From positions 101,008 to 165,007 of the forward strand of contig JAGWYN010000005.1 in the NCBI GenBank assembly GCA_018969295.1: DNA of 64,000 bases, read 5' to 3'. The notes under the pieces are model-generated. The model saw only the letters and a program-made list of their open reading frames with translations. It did no database searches and was not told the origin of the DNA. Positions 1 through 8,732 of the stretch are shown one piece after another. The stretch's first letter is position 1. Each line of letters starts with the position of its first letter. This DNA is from Chloroflexota bacterium (GTDB lineage: Bacteria; Chloroflexota; Anaerolineae; Caldilineales; Caldilineaceae). The translations under genes were made by a program, and so were the position numbers.

Positions 1-1348
1 CACCATGGTCTGAGAAGTTGGCTTCCCCAATCACAAACAAGCCAGGAATGTTGCTCATCAGGTAGTAGTCGACCCAGAGCCCGCCCATCGTGTAGTGAGG
101 GGCGGGATAGATACGCATTGGAGTCTTGTAGGCGTTTTCCCCTGTGATATTTTCATACATGTTGAACAGATTGCCGTACCGTTCACGGATGACTCGCTCC
201 CCCAGACGGTGGATCGAATCGGCAAAGTCCAGGTAGACCCCGTTGCGCAGAGGGCCAATCCCACGTCCACTGTCGACCATGCGTTTGGCGGCGCGCGAAG
301 AGATGTCGCGCGGGGAAAGGTTGCCAAAGCTAGGGTACATCTCCTCCAGATAATAATAGCGTTCGCTTTCCGGGATCTGGTCTGCGGGACGGTGGTCTCC
401 TGGCTGTTGTGGCACCCAGATACGCCCGTCGTTGCGCAAGGACTCGCTCATCAACGTCAGTTTGGATTGGTGTTCGCCGACAGGGGGGATACAAGTTGGG
501 TGAATTTGCGTGTAACAAGGATTAGCAAAATAGGCTCCTCGTTTGTGCGCACGCCAGATCGCCGTGCTGTTGCACCCTTTGGCATTGGTCGACAGGTAGA
601 AGGCGTTGCTGTAGCCACCCGTTGCCAGCACGACCACATCTGCCATCCGCGGGGTGATCTCGCCTGTGCGCATATCACGCACCACGATCCCACGTGCACG
701 GCCGTCAACCACGATCAGATCCAACATTTCGGTGCGAGTGAACATCTGGACAGTGCCGGCGGCGATCTGGCGGCTCAATGCCTGGTAGGCCCCCAGCAAC
801 AGCTGTTGCCCTGTCTGCCCACGTGCATAGAAGGTGCGCGCCACTTGGGCCCCCCCAAAAGAACGGTTGTCCAGCATCCCGCCATACTCGCGCGCAAACG
901 GCACACCTTGGGCCACACATTGGTCGATGATAGAATTGCTCACCTCGGCCAGCCGGTAGACATTTGCCTCGCGAGCCCGGAAGTCTCCACCTTTGACTGT
1001 ATCGTAGAAAAGTCGGTAGGTGCTGTCGCCATCGTTGCGATAATTTTTGGCGGCGTTGATCCCACCCTGAGCAGCAACACTGTGCGCGCGGCGAGGACTG
1101 TCCTGGTAGGCATAGCATTCAACAGCATACCCCTGTTCTCCTAGGGTCGCTGCAGCTGCCCCGCCTGCTAGCCCGGAGCCCACAACAATTATCTTGAAAC
1201 GGCGACGGTTGGTCGGGTTGACCAGCTTCATCTCAAACTTTGTACGTTCCCACAAAGTTTGCACAGGCCCGGACGGCACCCGCCCGTCCAGCGTCGCTTC
1301 CACAAAAGTAGGTATCTGGGTTTTGATCGCAGTTTCTGTTGCACTCAT
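1..1348 (-). CDS. sdhA: Succinate dehydrogenase flavoprotein subunit, C-terminus cut by window edge
   Basis: This is the FAD-carrying subunit of succinate dehydrogenase/fumarate reductase, which oxidises succinate to fumarate at the membrane. About 449 residues are visible and the frame is open to the left edge, so the C-terminal part is missing. Near the start lies the dinucleotide-binding motif VVGSGLAGGAAA, followed by HSVAAQGGINAA, where the His normally binds FAD covalently. Further on are QIHPTCIP and HYTMGGLWVD, both typical of the family active site. The ATG at 1348 is preceded by a GGAG-type ribosome site and lies 16 bases after sdhC, so the two are co-transcribed. sdhB is expected beyond the edge. 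The long N-terminal extension before the FAD motif resembles the type with a single five-helix cytochrome b subunit. Confidence 0.95.
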   Translation of the reverse strand, partial: MSATETAIKTQIPTFVEATLDGRVPSGPVQTLWERTKFEMKLVNPTNRRRFKIIVVGSGLAGGAAAATLGEQGYAVECYAYQDSPRRAHSVAAQGGINAAKNYRNDGDSTYRLFYDTVKGGDFRAREANVYRLAEVSNSIIDQCVAQGVPFAREYGGMLDNRSFGGAQVARTFYARGQTGQQLLLGAYQALSRQIAAGTVQMFTRTEMLDLIVVDGRARGIVVRDMRTGEITPRMADVVVLATGGYSNAFYLSTNAKGCNSTAIWRAHKRGAYFANPCYTQIHPTCIPPVGEHQSKLTLMSESLRNDGRIWVPQQPGDHRPADQIPESERYYYLEEMYPSFGNLSPRDISSRAAKRMVDSGRGIGPLRNGVYLDFADSIHRLGERVIRERYGNLFNMYENITGENAYKTPMRIYPAPHYTMGGLWVDYYLMSNIPGLFVIGEANFSDHG

Positions 1349-1364
1349 AGTCGTATGCTCTCCT

Positions 1365-2036
1365 CTAACTCAGAATGCCTAGCAGCACAGCCAATGGCAC
1401 GGTCGCAAATCCAGCTGGGACTCCCAGCGCCACAACGACAGCCATCCCACGGAAAAAACCGTCGTAGCGTTGACTGTTCACCCCCAACGTCTGAAACATG
1501 CTCCAGACACCGTGAAACAGGTGCAGACCGAGCGATACCAATGCCAGCAGATAAAACAGGACGATAGGTGGGTTGGAAAAGCCGACTACCACGTTGCGGT
1601 AGGGGTCTGCCCGGTCAAAAGGAGTCACCCAACCCCAGGTATAATGGGCCAGATGAAAAATCACAAATAGAAAAATGACTACACCGCCGATCCGCATGAA
1701 ACGAGCTGCGTAGTTGGCCTGCACCACCCGCTTGACCGCATAGTGGGTCGTGCGCGCCTGACGTGCCTGGTTATACAAGGAAACCGCTGCCCAGAGGTGC
1801 CCGGCCAGCGCAGCCACAATCACGATCCGAATCAACCAAAGAACTTGTGCATAGGAAAAGACAGGTTCTCCCACCTCACGCAAAAATTCGGCGTAATGGT
1901 TGAATTCACTCGCTCCTTGAAAAATGTGTAGATTGCCCCACATATGCAGGATTAAATAGCCTATCCAGATTGCACCCGTTACAGCCATCAGTGCTTTCTT
2001 GGCAATCGATGAGGTTGGAAGTACAGCTACTTGCAT
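1365..2036 (-). CDS. sdhC: Succinate dehydrogenase cytochrome b558 subunit
   Basis: This 223-residue membrane protein anchors succinate dehydrogenase and passes electrons to quinone. Five hydrophobic helices are visible. Their His residues (in YLILHMWGNLH, ALAGHLWA, FVIFHLAHY and LGLHLFHG) are the usual ligands of the two b haems in single-subunit, Bacillus-type anchors. The upstream ATG at 2108 would add a polar, unlikely 24-residue leader. The ATG at 2036 follows an AGAGGG ribosome site and gives the normal family length. sdhA follows after 16 bases. Confidence 0.9.
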   Translation of the reverse strand: MQVAVLPTSSIAKKALMAVTGAIWIGYLILHMWGNLHIFQGASEFNHYAEFLREVGEPVFSYAQVLWLIRIVIVAALAGHLWAAVSLYNQARQARTTHYAVKRVVQANYAARFMRIGGVVIFLFVIFHLAHYTWGWVTPFDRADPYRNVVVGFSNPPIVLFYLLALVSLGLHLFHGVWSMFQTLGVNSQRYDGFFRGMAVVVALGVPAGFATVPLAVLLGILS

Positions 2037-2125
2037 TGCAGATCCCTCTTTTTTGTATCGGTCATCGCAACTGGGTAGATCACATCGAAAGGCAGATCGC
2101 CCACCCATCGCCTCTGCCTGAAAAC

Positions 2126-2137
2126 GTTTCCATCATA
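2126..2137 (-). promoter_or_regulatory. Likely extended -10 promoter for sdhCA
   Basis: Read on the minus strand, TGCTATGAT gives an extended -10 element (TATGAT at 2132-2137), about 90 bases upstream of the sdhC start. The -35 region is poor, so the call rests on the extended -10 alone. Confidence 0.4.
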
Positions 2138-2203
2138 GCACAGACAGCACAAATCTGGAACCACAAAAATGCATTTTTACAGATTGTTGCCTCTGGCGGC
2201 CAT

Positions 2204-2231
2204 TTGACAATCTCCCAAATGCTGGCACAAT
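2204..2231 (+). promoter_or_regulatory. Likely promoter of the secreted glycosidase-like gene
   Basis: A perfect TTGACA (2204-2209) is followed after 16 bases by CACAAT (2226-2231). This places transcription start just before the GGAGG ribosome site and the GTG start at 2256. Confidence 0.5.
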
Positions 2232-2255
2232 GGACGCAACCATTGGAGGCAAACA

Positions 2256-4325
2256 GTGCACAAATTTTTTGGTACAGTTGTGATCGGGATCGGGCTTGGA
2301 ACAGCCCTGTGGGTTGGCAGTGGGGCCAGCCTGGCTCACTCCAGCGAGAAGGACTTCAGGCTGGCAGCAACGACGACTCCGTATTCTAACGTTTCTACAC
2401 CCTCTTCTGCAGCCGCTACCCGCTATTTTTTGCCTGTTGTCGCACAAGTGCAAAATACGCCCCTCCCCACTGCTCTGCCCACTGCTCTGCCCACTGCTCT
2501 GCCAGAGGTCACAGCGACACCTGCTGCCAATGGCCGTTCTCCCCTTGGCACCAATCTGCCCAAACTGACCAGCTGGGAAATGCTGTGGACCTTGGACCAG
2601 GCACCGCTGGCGGGTGAGTGGCTGACTCAGTGCGACGAAAGCTGTGGGTATACCTGGAACACCGGCGAGCAGGAGCAGCTGGTGCTGGATTCAGATGGCT
2701 GGGTCATTTCTTTTGGCAACAATCCAGCCAGACGGTTTACACATGTAGCGCTGGCCTATTTCAACGGCGGCGCGAGCGTAGTTCCGGCTGGGGAGTGGAC
2801 TGTCCTTTATGAAGGGGAGGCGACAGTTGATTACGGCTTTTCTCCCTTTGTCACAGAGATACGTCGCTCTCCAGGTCAGGATGTGTTGCGGATTTCTCCG
2901 AGCGAAGAGGACACCTTGCTGCGGATTCGTATTTCTGATATCAATCCCGACAACCATCTGCGCAATTTGCGTTTGATTCCGCCTGGCGGTATTTGTGACA
3001 ACAATCTGTTTGTGTACGCTGAAAATGCAGCACACTGTGGAACAGGTATTTTTCAATCTTTTGTTGATGTCTATGCGAATGTTCGTTTTCATCCCCTAAT
3101 GCTGCAGGCGCTGCAGCATTACCAAGTGCTGCGGTTCATGCAATGGCAGGGGATCGTCGACGACCTGGATGCAAAACCGTGGGAAGAACGCAGCCTTCCC
3201 AGCGACGCACTCTGGGGTACCGGCTGGGGAGTGAGCCCTCCTCTTGAATTGATCTTTGAACTTTCCAATCTGCTGCACGCTGACCCCTGGGTACATATTC
3301 CATTTTGGGCCGACGACAGCTACATCCGTCATTTTGCTGAACTGGCTTTCAGCCAGCTGGACCCAGCACGCACCCTGTACTTGGAATATGCAAACGAAGT
3401 TTGGAACAACGCCTATCCTTACAGCCTGTATGGAAGCCAGATCGAAGAGTGGGCTCAGCAGCGTTGGCCAGAGGTGAGTCATCCAGATGGCTCACCTGCG
3501 TCTGGCTATACGAAAAGAATGAACTTCGTCGGTATGCGCTCTGCACAGATCTGCGCCATCTGGCACGAAGTCTGGGGCGCAGCAGCAGAACGCCTCCGCT
3601 GTATCATGCCCGGCGGGCCCTGGGAATTTCCTGCCCACGAGGCGCTCTCCTGCCCTTTCTATGCAGCCGAAACCGGCAAACCAAACTGCGCAGAACAGAT
3701 GTGGGCGGTCGCTGCCGCCCCCTACTTCGGCGGCTACCTCGATGACAACGACAACGCCGCCGGCGGCTTCTTCGATCAGCTGGCAGCCTGGGCGAGCAGC
3801 GGACCCGCTGGACTGGACGCCCTCTTCCAAGAGCTGCGCACCGGCGCACTGCTCAACGGCCCCGATTTTGCCGATCAGGGAGCCCTGGCTGCCGCTGCCG
3901 AGGTCATGCGCGCCAACAAAACTGTCGCCGACGAATTCGATCTGGCCCTCGTCAGCTATGAAGGCGGCCAGCACCTCACCCCCCTCTCTGGCCCTGGCAC
4001 CTCCTGCAGCGCATGGAACGACGCCCCAGGCTGCGCCCCCTACCGCGCGATCCAAGAACTCTTTATCGCTGCCAACCGCGACCCCCGCATGGGTGCCCTC
4101 TACACGGACTATCTCAATTTGTGGCGGCACTCTGGCGGCACACTTTTTGTCCATTACACAGCAGTCTCGCTGCCCAGCGGACAGTACGGATCCTGGGGCG
4201 CCAAAGAAAGTGTGCTCCAACCCGACGAACAGGCCCCCAAATACCAGGCGTTACGCAGTTTCATCGACAACAACCCCTGTTGGTGGACAGGGTGCCCGCC
4301 AGCGACCCTGCCCAAAACCCGTTGA
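2256..4325 (+). CDS. Secreted glycoside-hydrolase-like protein
   Basis: A 689-residue exported protein of the group often labelled cellulose-binding or glycosidase-like. It begins with a signal peptide (hydrophobic residues about 6-27). A low-complexity linker contains three copies of PTAL, encoded by a 12-base tandem repeat. A beta-sandwich-like region follows, then a probable TIM-barrel domain. Two glutamates stand where clan GH-A enzymes carry acid/base and nucleophile: EYANEVWNN (Glu near 380) and SYEGGQHL (Glu near 569). Substrate and activity cannot be read from the sequence. The GTG start is chosen because it follows GGAGGC at 2245-2250 and gives a clean signal peptide; no in-frame ATG is suitable. 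Surface degradation of polysaccharide is inference. Confidence 0.7.
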   Translation: MHKFFGTVVIGIGLGTALWVGSGASLAHSSEKDFRLAATTTPYSNVSTPSSAAATRYFLPVVAQVQNTPLPTALPTALPTALPEVTATPAANGRSPLGTNLPKLTSWEMLWTLDQAPLAGEWLTQCDESCGYTWNTGEQEQLVLDSDGWVISFGNNPARRFTHVALAYFNGGASVVPAGEWTVLYEGEATVDYGFSPFVTEIRRSPGQDVLRISPSEEDTLLRIRISDINPDNHLRNLRLIPPGGICDNNLFVYAENAAHCGTGIFQSFVDVYANVRFHPLMLQALQHYQVLRFMQWQGIVDDLDAKPWEERSLPSDALWGTGWGVSPPLELIFELSNLLHADPWVHIPFWADDSYIRHFAELAFSQLDPARTLYLEYANEVWNNAYPYSLYGSQIEEWAQQRWPEVSHPDGSPASGYTKRMNFVGMRSAQICAIWHEVWGAAAERLRCIMPGGPWEFPAHEALSCPFYAAETGKPNCAEQMWAVAAAPYFGGYLDDNDNAAGGFFDQLAAWASSGPAGLDALFQELRTGALLNGPDFADQGALAAAAEVMRANKTVADEFDLALVSYEGGQHLTPLSGPGTSCSAWNDAPGCAPYRAIQELFIAANRDPRMGALYTDYLNLWRHSGGTLFVHYTAVSLPSGQYGSWGAKESVLQPDEQAPKYQALRSFIDNNPCWWTGCPPATLPKTR

Positions 4326-4359
4326 CAGTTCATCCATCCAATCCCAAAGGCCTTCATCC

Positions 4360-5154
4360 ATGCCAAAACTCACTGTAAAAGATCTGTTCGCTCTCAAAGG
4401 TCAACGCCAGCTGACCGAAATCTATGTCCGCACCCCCAAAGAGGCGGCGGCCTGTGAAGCTGCCGGAATCGACCTGATCATCACCGCCGAACGCAGCGAC
4501 TGCAGCGAAATCCGCAAGGCAGCCCCCAACACATTTCTGACGATCGGTCTGATCTACGGCGACTACACCAGCCCGTCCGAAGCCATCAAAGGCGGTTTCC
4601 GCGCCCTGCGCCTCGGCGCCGACGCCGTTTACTGCGGTTCCAGCCTGCAGTTCGTCGAAGCACTGGCCAACGAAGGCATCCCAGTGGTCGGCCATGTCGG
4701 TTTCATCCCTTACAAAAGCACCTGGTTTGGTGGGTTCAAAGCAGTCGGCAAAAAAGCAGATGAGGCGCTGCAAGTCTATCAACGGACCCTGGACTATCAA
4801 AACGCCGGCGCCATCGGCGTCGAAATCGAAATTGTCCCCCACAAGATCGCAGCTGAAATCTCCCGACGCGTCAAAATCCTGCTGATCGGAATGGGGAGCG
4901 GCACTGGCTGTGACGCCCAATACCTCTTCTCCACAGATATTCTGGGCGACAACGAGGGGCACATCCCCCGCCATGCCAAAGTCTACCGAGATTTCAAAAG
5001 CGAGTACCAACGCCTGCACCAGGAATCCATCGCAGCCTTCCGCGAATTCAAAGAGGAGGTCGCCAGCGGCGTCTACCCAGCCACCCGACAGCTGATCGAA
5101 ATTCAGGACGAAGAGTATGCCCGCTTTCTCGCCGGGCTGGAGGCACACCCATAA
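4360..5154 (+). CDS. PanB-like / PEP-mutase superfamily enzyme
   Basis: A 264-residue TIM-barrel protein resembling ketopantoate hydroxymethyltransferase (PanB), which adds a one-carbon unit to 2-oxoisovalerate for pantothenate. Family signatures include VVGHVGFIP, GGFKAVGKKADEA, VEIEIVP and GMGSGTGCDAQYLFSTDILG. The N-terminal third is divergent: the usual TAYD and VGDS metal-site motifs are replaced by TEIYVRT and TAERSD, and the Lys expected in the K-L-E-G region is not evident. It is therefore probably a paralogue with another substrate in the isocitrate lyase/PEP mutase fold rather than true PanB. The ATG at 4360 gives the family length. It stands alone between the glycosidase-like gene and the trp leader. 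Confidence 0.65.
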   Translation: MPKLTVKDLFALKGQRQLTEIYVRTPKEAAACEAAGIDLIITAERSDCSEIRKAAPNTFLTIGLIYGDYTSPSEAIKGGFRALRLGADAVYCGSSLQFVEALANEGIPVVGHVGFIPYKSTWFGGFKAVGKKADEALQVYQRTLDYQNAGAIGVEIEIVPHKIAAEISRRVKILLIGMGSGTGCDAQYLFSTDILGDNEGHIPRHAKVYRDFKSEYQRLHQESIAAFREFKEEVASGVYPATRQLIEIQDEEYARFLAGLEAHP

Positions 5155-5170
5155 AACCTCCCTGCGCGGC

Positions 5171-5199
5171 TTGACAGCAGCCTGACAGCCGGGTATACT
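5171..5199 (+). promoter_or_regulatory. Promoter of the trp operon leader
   Basis: TTGACA (5171-5176) and TATACT (5194-5199) are separated by 17 bases, a near-consensus housekeeping promoter. Transcription would start near 5206, at the 5' end of the T-box leader. Confidence 0.8.
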
Positions 5200-5205
5200 C
5201 GCATC

Positions 5206-5541
5206 AATTGAATCGCAAATGACTGGGAACCGGAAAAGTACCTGACAAAGCGAGCTTCAGAGAATCCTCGGCAGCTGAAAAGAGGAGAGCAGCGCAGGCA
5301 GCGAATGGGCCGGGGAGTCAAGCAACCAACAGCTGCTCATTTCTACAACAAAGAAGCAGCTCAGTAGTCTGCTTCGGGAACGCCGCCGTTATCCTGGCGC
5401 TGAGAACGAGAAATTGCTCGCTTCTCACTGAGTGAGGCGGGCCACAGAAAGGCCCGCTTAAACAGGGTGGCACCACGAGGTCTTTGACAACCTCGTCCCC
5501 AATCCAGGGACGAGGTTTTTTATTGGCATGAGGAGGAATGC
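5206..5541 (+). promoter_or_regulatory. Trp-specific T-box riboswitch leader
   Basis: This untranslated leader senses uncharged tRNA-Trp. The universal T-box AGGGTGGCACCACG is at 5464-5477. Stem I starts near 5221 with GACT, which pairs with AGTC after 5310. An AGTA loop-E half is on its 5' side and GAA on its 3' side (5303-5305). The triplet after GAA is TGG (5306-5308), the specifier for tryptophan, followed by a purine. The T-box tail ACGAGG can pair with CCTCGT of the terminator 5' arm, the expected antiterminator switch. Low charging of tRNA-Trp should let polymerase read into trpE. This leader accounts for the non-coding stretch between the PanB-like gene and trpE. Confidence 0.93.
5491..5522 (+). 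terminator. T-box attenuator terminator
   Basis: Nine-base arms CCTCGTCCC (5491-5499) and GGGACGAGG (5507-5515) with a seven-base loop precede a T run. This is the terminator that the T-box antiterminator competes with. Confidence 0.92.
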
Positions 5542-7050
5542 ATGGCTGTGATCTACCGGCCTTCTTTGGATGAAGCACGAGAACTGGCCCAACAAAGTAC
5601 GCTCATCCCCGTCTATCGGGAACTTCCTGCCGATCTGGAGACGCCAGTCTCTGTCTACCTCAAACTGTGCAGCCAGGGTGGCGGCCCCAGTTTTCTGCTG
5701 GAATCGGTTGAAAAGGGAGAACAGCTGGGCCGGTACAGCTTTATTGGGGTGCACGCGCCGATGACGATCACCGCTCGCGGCGACCGCGTGCTCCACGGGG
5801 CAGCGGGCAACACCCTTCTCGAAGAACGCCAGGGAGATCCACTCCAGATCCTGGAGGAGTTTATGGCTCCCCGCAAATCGGCGCCTGTCCCCGGTCTTCC
5901 CCGCTTCAACGGCGGCATCGTCGGCTATTTTGGCTACGACCTTGTCCGATTTATGGAACGGCTCCCGGCAACTGCGCGCCCTGAGCTGGATGTGCCCGAT
6001 CTGGCTGTGATGGTGGCCGACAACCTGGTCGTCTTCGACCATGTTCGCCACCGCCTGTTGGTGATTGCCAATCTGCGGGTCGAAAACGACCTCCGCTCCG
6101 CCTACGCCGACGCCGTAGCCCGCATCGAACATATCATCGCCGACCTGCACAGACCGTTCGTCCCGCCGCTGCCCCAGGAACGAAGGGCCGCCGAACGGTG
6201 GCGCAGCAATTTTACCCAGCTGGAGTATGAGGCAAAGGTACACACCGCCAAAGACTACATCCGCTGCGGCGACATCTTCCAGGTCGTTCTCAGCCAACGG
6301 CTCTCCCGGCATACCGACGCAGATCCATTCACCATCTACCGCGCACTGCGCATGCTCAACCCTTCTCCCTATATGTTTTTTCTCAATTTGCAGGGTGTCG
6401 CCGGGACAGGAGATGCGCCCCTCTGCCTGATTGGCTCCAGCCCCGAAATGCATGTCCGTCTGGAAGACGGCTACGCCCACCTCCACCCGATCGCCGGAAC
6501 CCGTTGGCGCGGCAAAAGTGCCGAAGAGGATGCCGCTTTGGCCGCCGAACTGCTTTCCGACCCCAAAGAACGTGCTGAACATATCATGCTGGTCGACCTT
6601 GGACGCAACGACCTCGGCCGTGTCAGCGAGTATGGCAGCATCACTGTCCCGGTCATGATGGCAGTGGAAAAGTACAGCCACGTCATGCATATCGTCAGCG
6701 ATGTGCGCGGCAAGGTACGCCCGGACCAGAATGCCTTCAGCCTGCTGCGCGCCACCTTCCCCGCAGGCACGCTCAGCGGAGCCCCCAAAATTCGAGCAAT
6801 GGAAATCATCGAGGAGCTGGAAGCAACACGACGGGGAATTTATGCTGGTGCCGTCGGCTATATCGACAACGATGGTGCCATGGATACCTGTATCGCCATC
6901 CGCACGATCGTCATGCAAGGGCAAACCTGCCATCTGCAGGCAGGGGCTGGCATCGTTGCCGACAGCGACCCGACCTATGAATACAACGAGTCGATGAACA
7001 AACTCAAAGCGCTGGCAGTGGCCGTAGAACAAGCCGAAAAAGGCCTGTAG
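5542..7050 (+). CDS. trpE: Anthranilate synthase component I
   Basis: TrpE (502 residues) converts chorismate plus ammonia or glutamine-derived nitrogen to anthranilate, the first committed step of tryptophan synthesis. The N-terminal LLES motif (52-55) belongs to the tryptophan feedback site. The C-terminal chorismate-binding domain shows RCGDIFQVVLSQR, GSSPEMHVRL, ELLSDPKERAEHIML and GAPKIRAMEIIEELE. The ATG at 5542 follows AGGAGGA (5531-5537); the ATG at 5538 is in another frame. It is the first gene after the T-box. Its amidotransferase partner trpG lies two genes downstream, after trpS. Confidence 0.97.
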   Translation: MAVIYRPSLDEARELAQQSTLIPVYRELPADLETPVSVYLKLCSQGGGPSFLLESVEKGEQLGRYSFIGVHAPMTITARGDRVLHGAAGNTLLEERQGDPLQILEEFMAPRKSAPVPGLPRFNGGIVGYFGYDLVRFMERLPATARPELDVPDLAVMVADNLVVFDHVRHRLLVIANLRVENDLRSAYADAVARIEHIIADLHRPFVPPLPQERRAAERWRSNFTQLEYEAKVHTAKDYIRCGDIFQVVLSQRLSRHTDADPFTIYRALRMLNPSPYMFFLNLQGVAGTGDAPLCLIGSSPEMHVRLEDGYAHLHPIAGTRWRGKSAEEDAALAAELLSDPKERAEHIMLVDLGRNDLGRVSEYGSITVPVMMAVEKYSHVMHIVSDVRGKVRPDQNAFSLLRATFPAGTLSGAPKIRAMEIIEELEATRRGIYAGAVGYIDNDGAMDTCIAIRTIVMQGQTCHLQAGAGIVADSDPTYEYNESMNKLKALAVAVEQAEKGL

Positions 7051-7064
7051 AACAAGGAGAGCCC

Positions 7065-8126
7065 ATGAGCGACACAGCACGCAAACGAATTCTGACCGGC
7101 GACCGCCCCACAGGAAAACTCCATCTGGGGCATTTTATCGGCAGCCATCGCAACCGCCTGCGTTTTCAAGAACAGTACGAATGTTTTTTTCTGATCGCAG
7201 ACCTGCACATGCTGACCACCAAACCAGACAAGGAGAGCATCGAACACATCGCCGAAATCGCCCGCCTGATCGTGCTGGACCATCTCGCCATCGGCATCGA
7301 TCCAGCCAAGGTCACCTTCTATCTGCAATCCGCCGTCCACGAGGTCTACGAACTGCAGCTTTTGTTGTCCAGCCTAGTCACGGTGGAACGACTCCAGCAG
7401 CTCCCCACAATCAAGGACATGGCAGCGGCAGCCGGCCTGGATCAGATCCCGTACAATCTGCTCGGCTACCCCGTTTTGCAGACAGCCGACATTCTGATGC
7501 CGCGTGCCAATCTGGTCCCTGTCGGCAAAGACAACGAGAGCCACGTTGAGCTGGCTCGCCAGATCGCCCGCCGCTTCAACAACGCCTACGCCGACGTCTT
7601 TCCACTGCCCGATCCCTACGTCGAAGGCGGTACCCTGATCGGCACCGACGGTCAGGCCAAAATGAGCAAAAGCCTCGACAATGCCATTTTTCTCAGCGAC
7701 GATGCCAGGACTGTCGAACGGCGTGTGATGGGCATGTACACCGACCCCAATCGGGTCCGCGCCGACATCCCAGGCACCGTGGAGGGCAATCCAGTCTTCA
7801 TCTACCACGACACCTTCAATCCCAACAAGATAGAAGTCGACGATCTCAAGCAGCGCTACCGCGCTGGCCATGTCGGAGACGTCGAGGTCAAAGAGAAGCT
7901 TGCCGCAGCGCTCAACCATTTTCTGGAACCGATGCGCGATCGACGGGCGCACTACGAAGCCCAGACCGGGTTTGTCGACGAGCTGATCTACAATGGGACA
8001 CAACGAGCCAGAGAGGAGGCTCGACAGACCCTTTCGGCAGTCAAGAAGGCCATGGGGTTGTCAGGTGCCTGGAACCGCATCAGCCGAGCCGCTGAAAAAC
8101 GGCTCAAAAAACAGGAGTCCGCATGA
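7065..8126 (+). CDS. trpS: Tryptophanyl-tRNA synthetase
   Basis: This 353-residue class I synthetase charges tRNA-Trp. The HIGH-type motif is HLGHFIGS and the KMSKS loop is AKMSKSLDN, both at normal distances. A GGAG ribosome site lies just upstream and the gene starts 14 bases after trpE. Its place inside the biosynthetic operon puts it under the same Trp T-box, so low charging should raise both amino acid supply and charging enzyme. The last codon overlaps the trpG start (ATGA). Confidence 0.97.
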   Translation: MSDTARKRILTGDRPTGKLHLGHFIGSHRNRLRFQEQYECFFLIADLHMLTTKPDKESIEHIAEIARLIVLDHLAIGIDPAKVTFYLQSAVHEVYELQLLLSSLVTVERLQQLPTIKDMAAAAGLDQIPYNLLGYPVLQTADILMPRANLVPVGKDNESHVELARQIARRFNNAYADVFPLPDPYVEGGTLIGTDGQAKMSKSLDNAIFLSDDARTVERRVMGMYTDPNRVRADIPGTVEGNPVFIYHDTFNPNKIEVDDLKQRYRAGHVGDVEVKEKLAAALNHFLEPMRDRRAHYEAQTGFVDELIYNGTQRAREEARQTLSAVKKAMGLSGAWNRISRAAEKRLKKQESA

Positions 8127-8716
8127 TCGCCGTCATCGACAACTATGACAGCTTTACTTACAACCTGGTTCAGTTTCTCGGCGAACTGGTGCAGCAGATG
8201 CCCGTACACGGACTCCCCAACGCGGCCATCTGCGTCTGGCGCAACGACGAGATCGACATAGAGGAACTGGCCGAGCTGGCCCCGACCCACATCGTGATCA
8301 GCCCTGGGCCCGGCTCTCCCGAAAAAGACAGCGGTGTAAGCAACGCTGTGCTGCGTGTGCTCGGCCAGACAACGCCTGTGCTGGGCGTCTGCCTCGGCCA
8401 GCAATGCATCGGACATGTCTTTGGCGGCCAGGTCGTGCGCGCCCCCCAGTTGATGCACGGCAAAGTCAGCCCTGTCCACCATACCGGCAGGGGCGTCTTT
8501 GCTGGCCTGCCTACCCCGTTCATCGCCACACGCTACCACAGCCTGATCGTCGCCGAACCGCTGCCGGAGGTGCTGGAGTTAACCGCCTACACAGAAGAAG
8601 GGGAGGTGATGGGACTGCAACACAGAACACTGCCGATCCATGGTGTCCAGTTTCATCCAGAGAGCATCCTGACCGAGCACGGCAAAGAATTGCTGGCCAA
8701 TTTTTTGAGGTTGTAA
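8123..8716 (+). CDS. trpG: Anthranilate synthase component II (glutamine amidotransferase)
   Basis: This 197-residue class I amidotransferase releases ammonia from glutamine for TrpE. It has ISPGPGSPE (oxyanion region), the nucleophile elbow GVCLGQQCIGHVFGG, and the His-Glu end of the triad in GVQFHPESILTEHG. The start overlaps the trpS stop by four bases, suggesting translational coupling. The sequence could also serve a PabA role, but the operon favours TrpG. Confidence 0.96.
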   Translation: MIAVIDNYDSFTYNLVQFLGELVQQMPVHGLPNAAICVWRNDEIDIEELAELAPTHIVISPGPGSPEKDSGVSNAVLRVLGQTTPVLGVCLGQQCIGHVFGGQVVRAPQLMHGKVSPVHHTGRGVFAGLPTPFIATRYHSLIVAEPLPEVLELTAYTEEGEVMGLQHRTLPIHGVQFHPESILTEHGKELLANFLRL

Positions 8717-8732
8717 GGAGATACCCATACGT

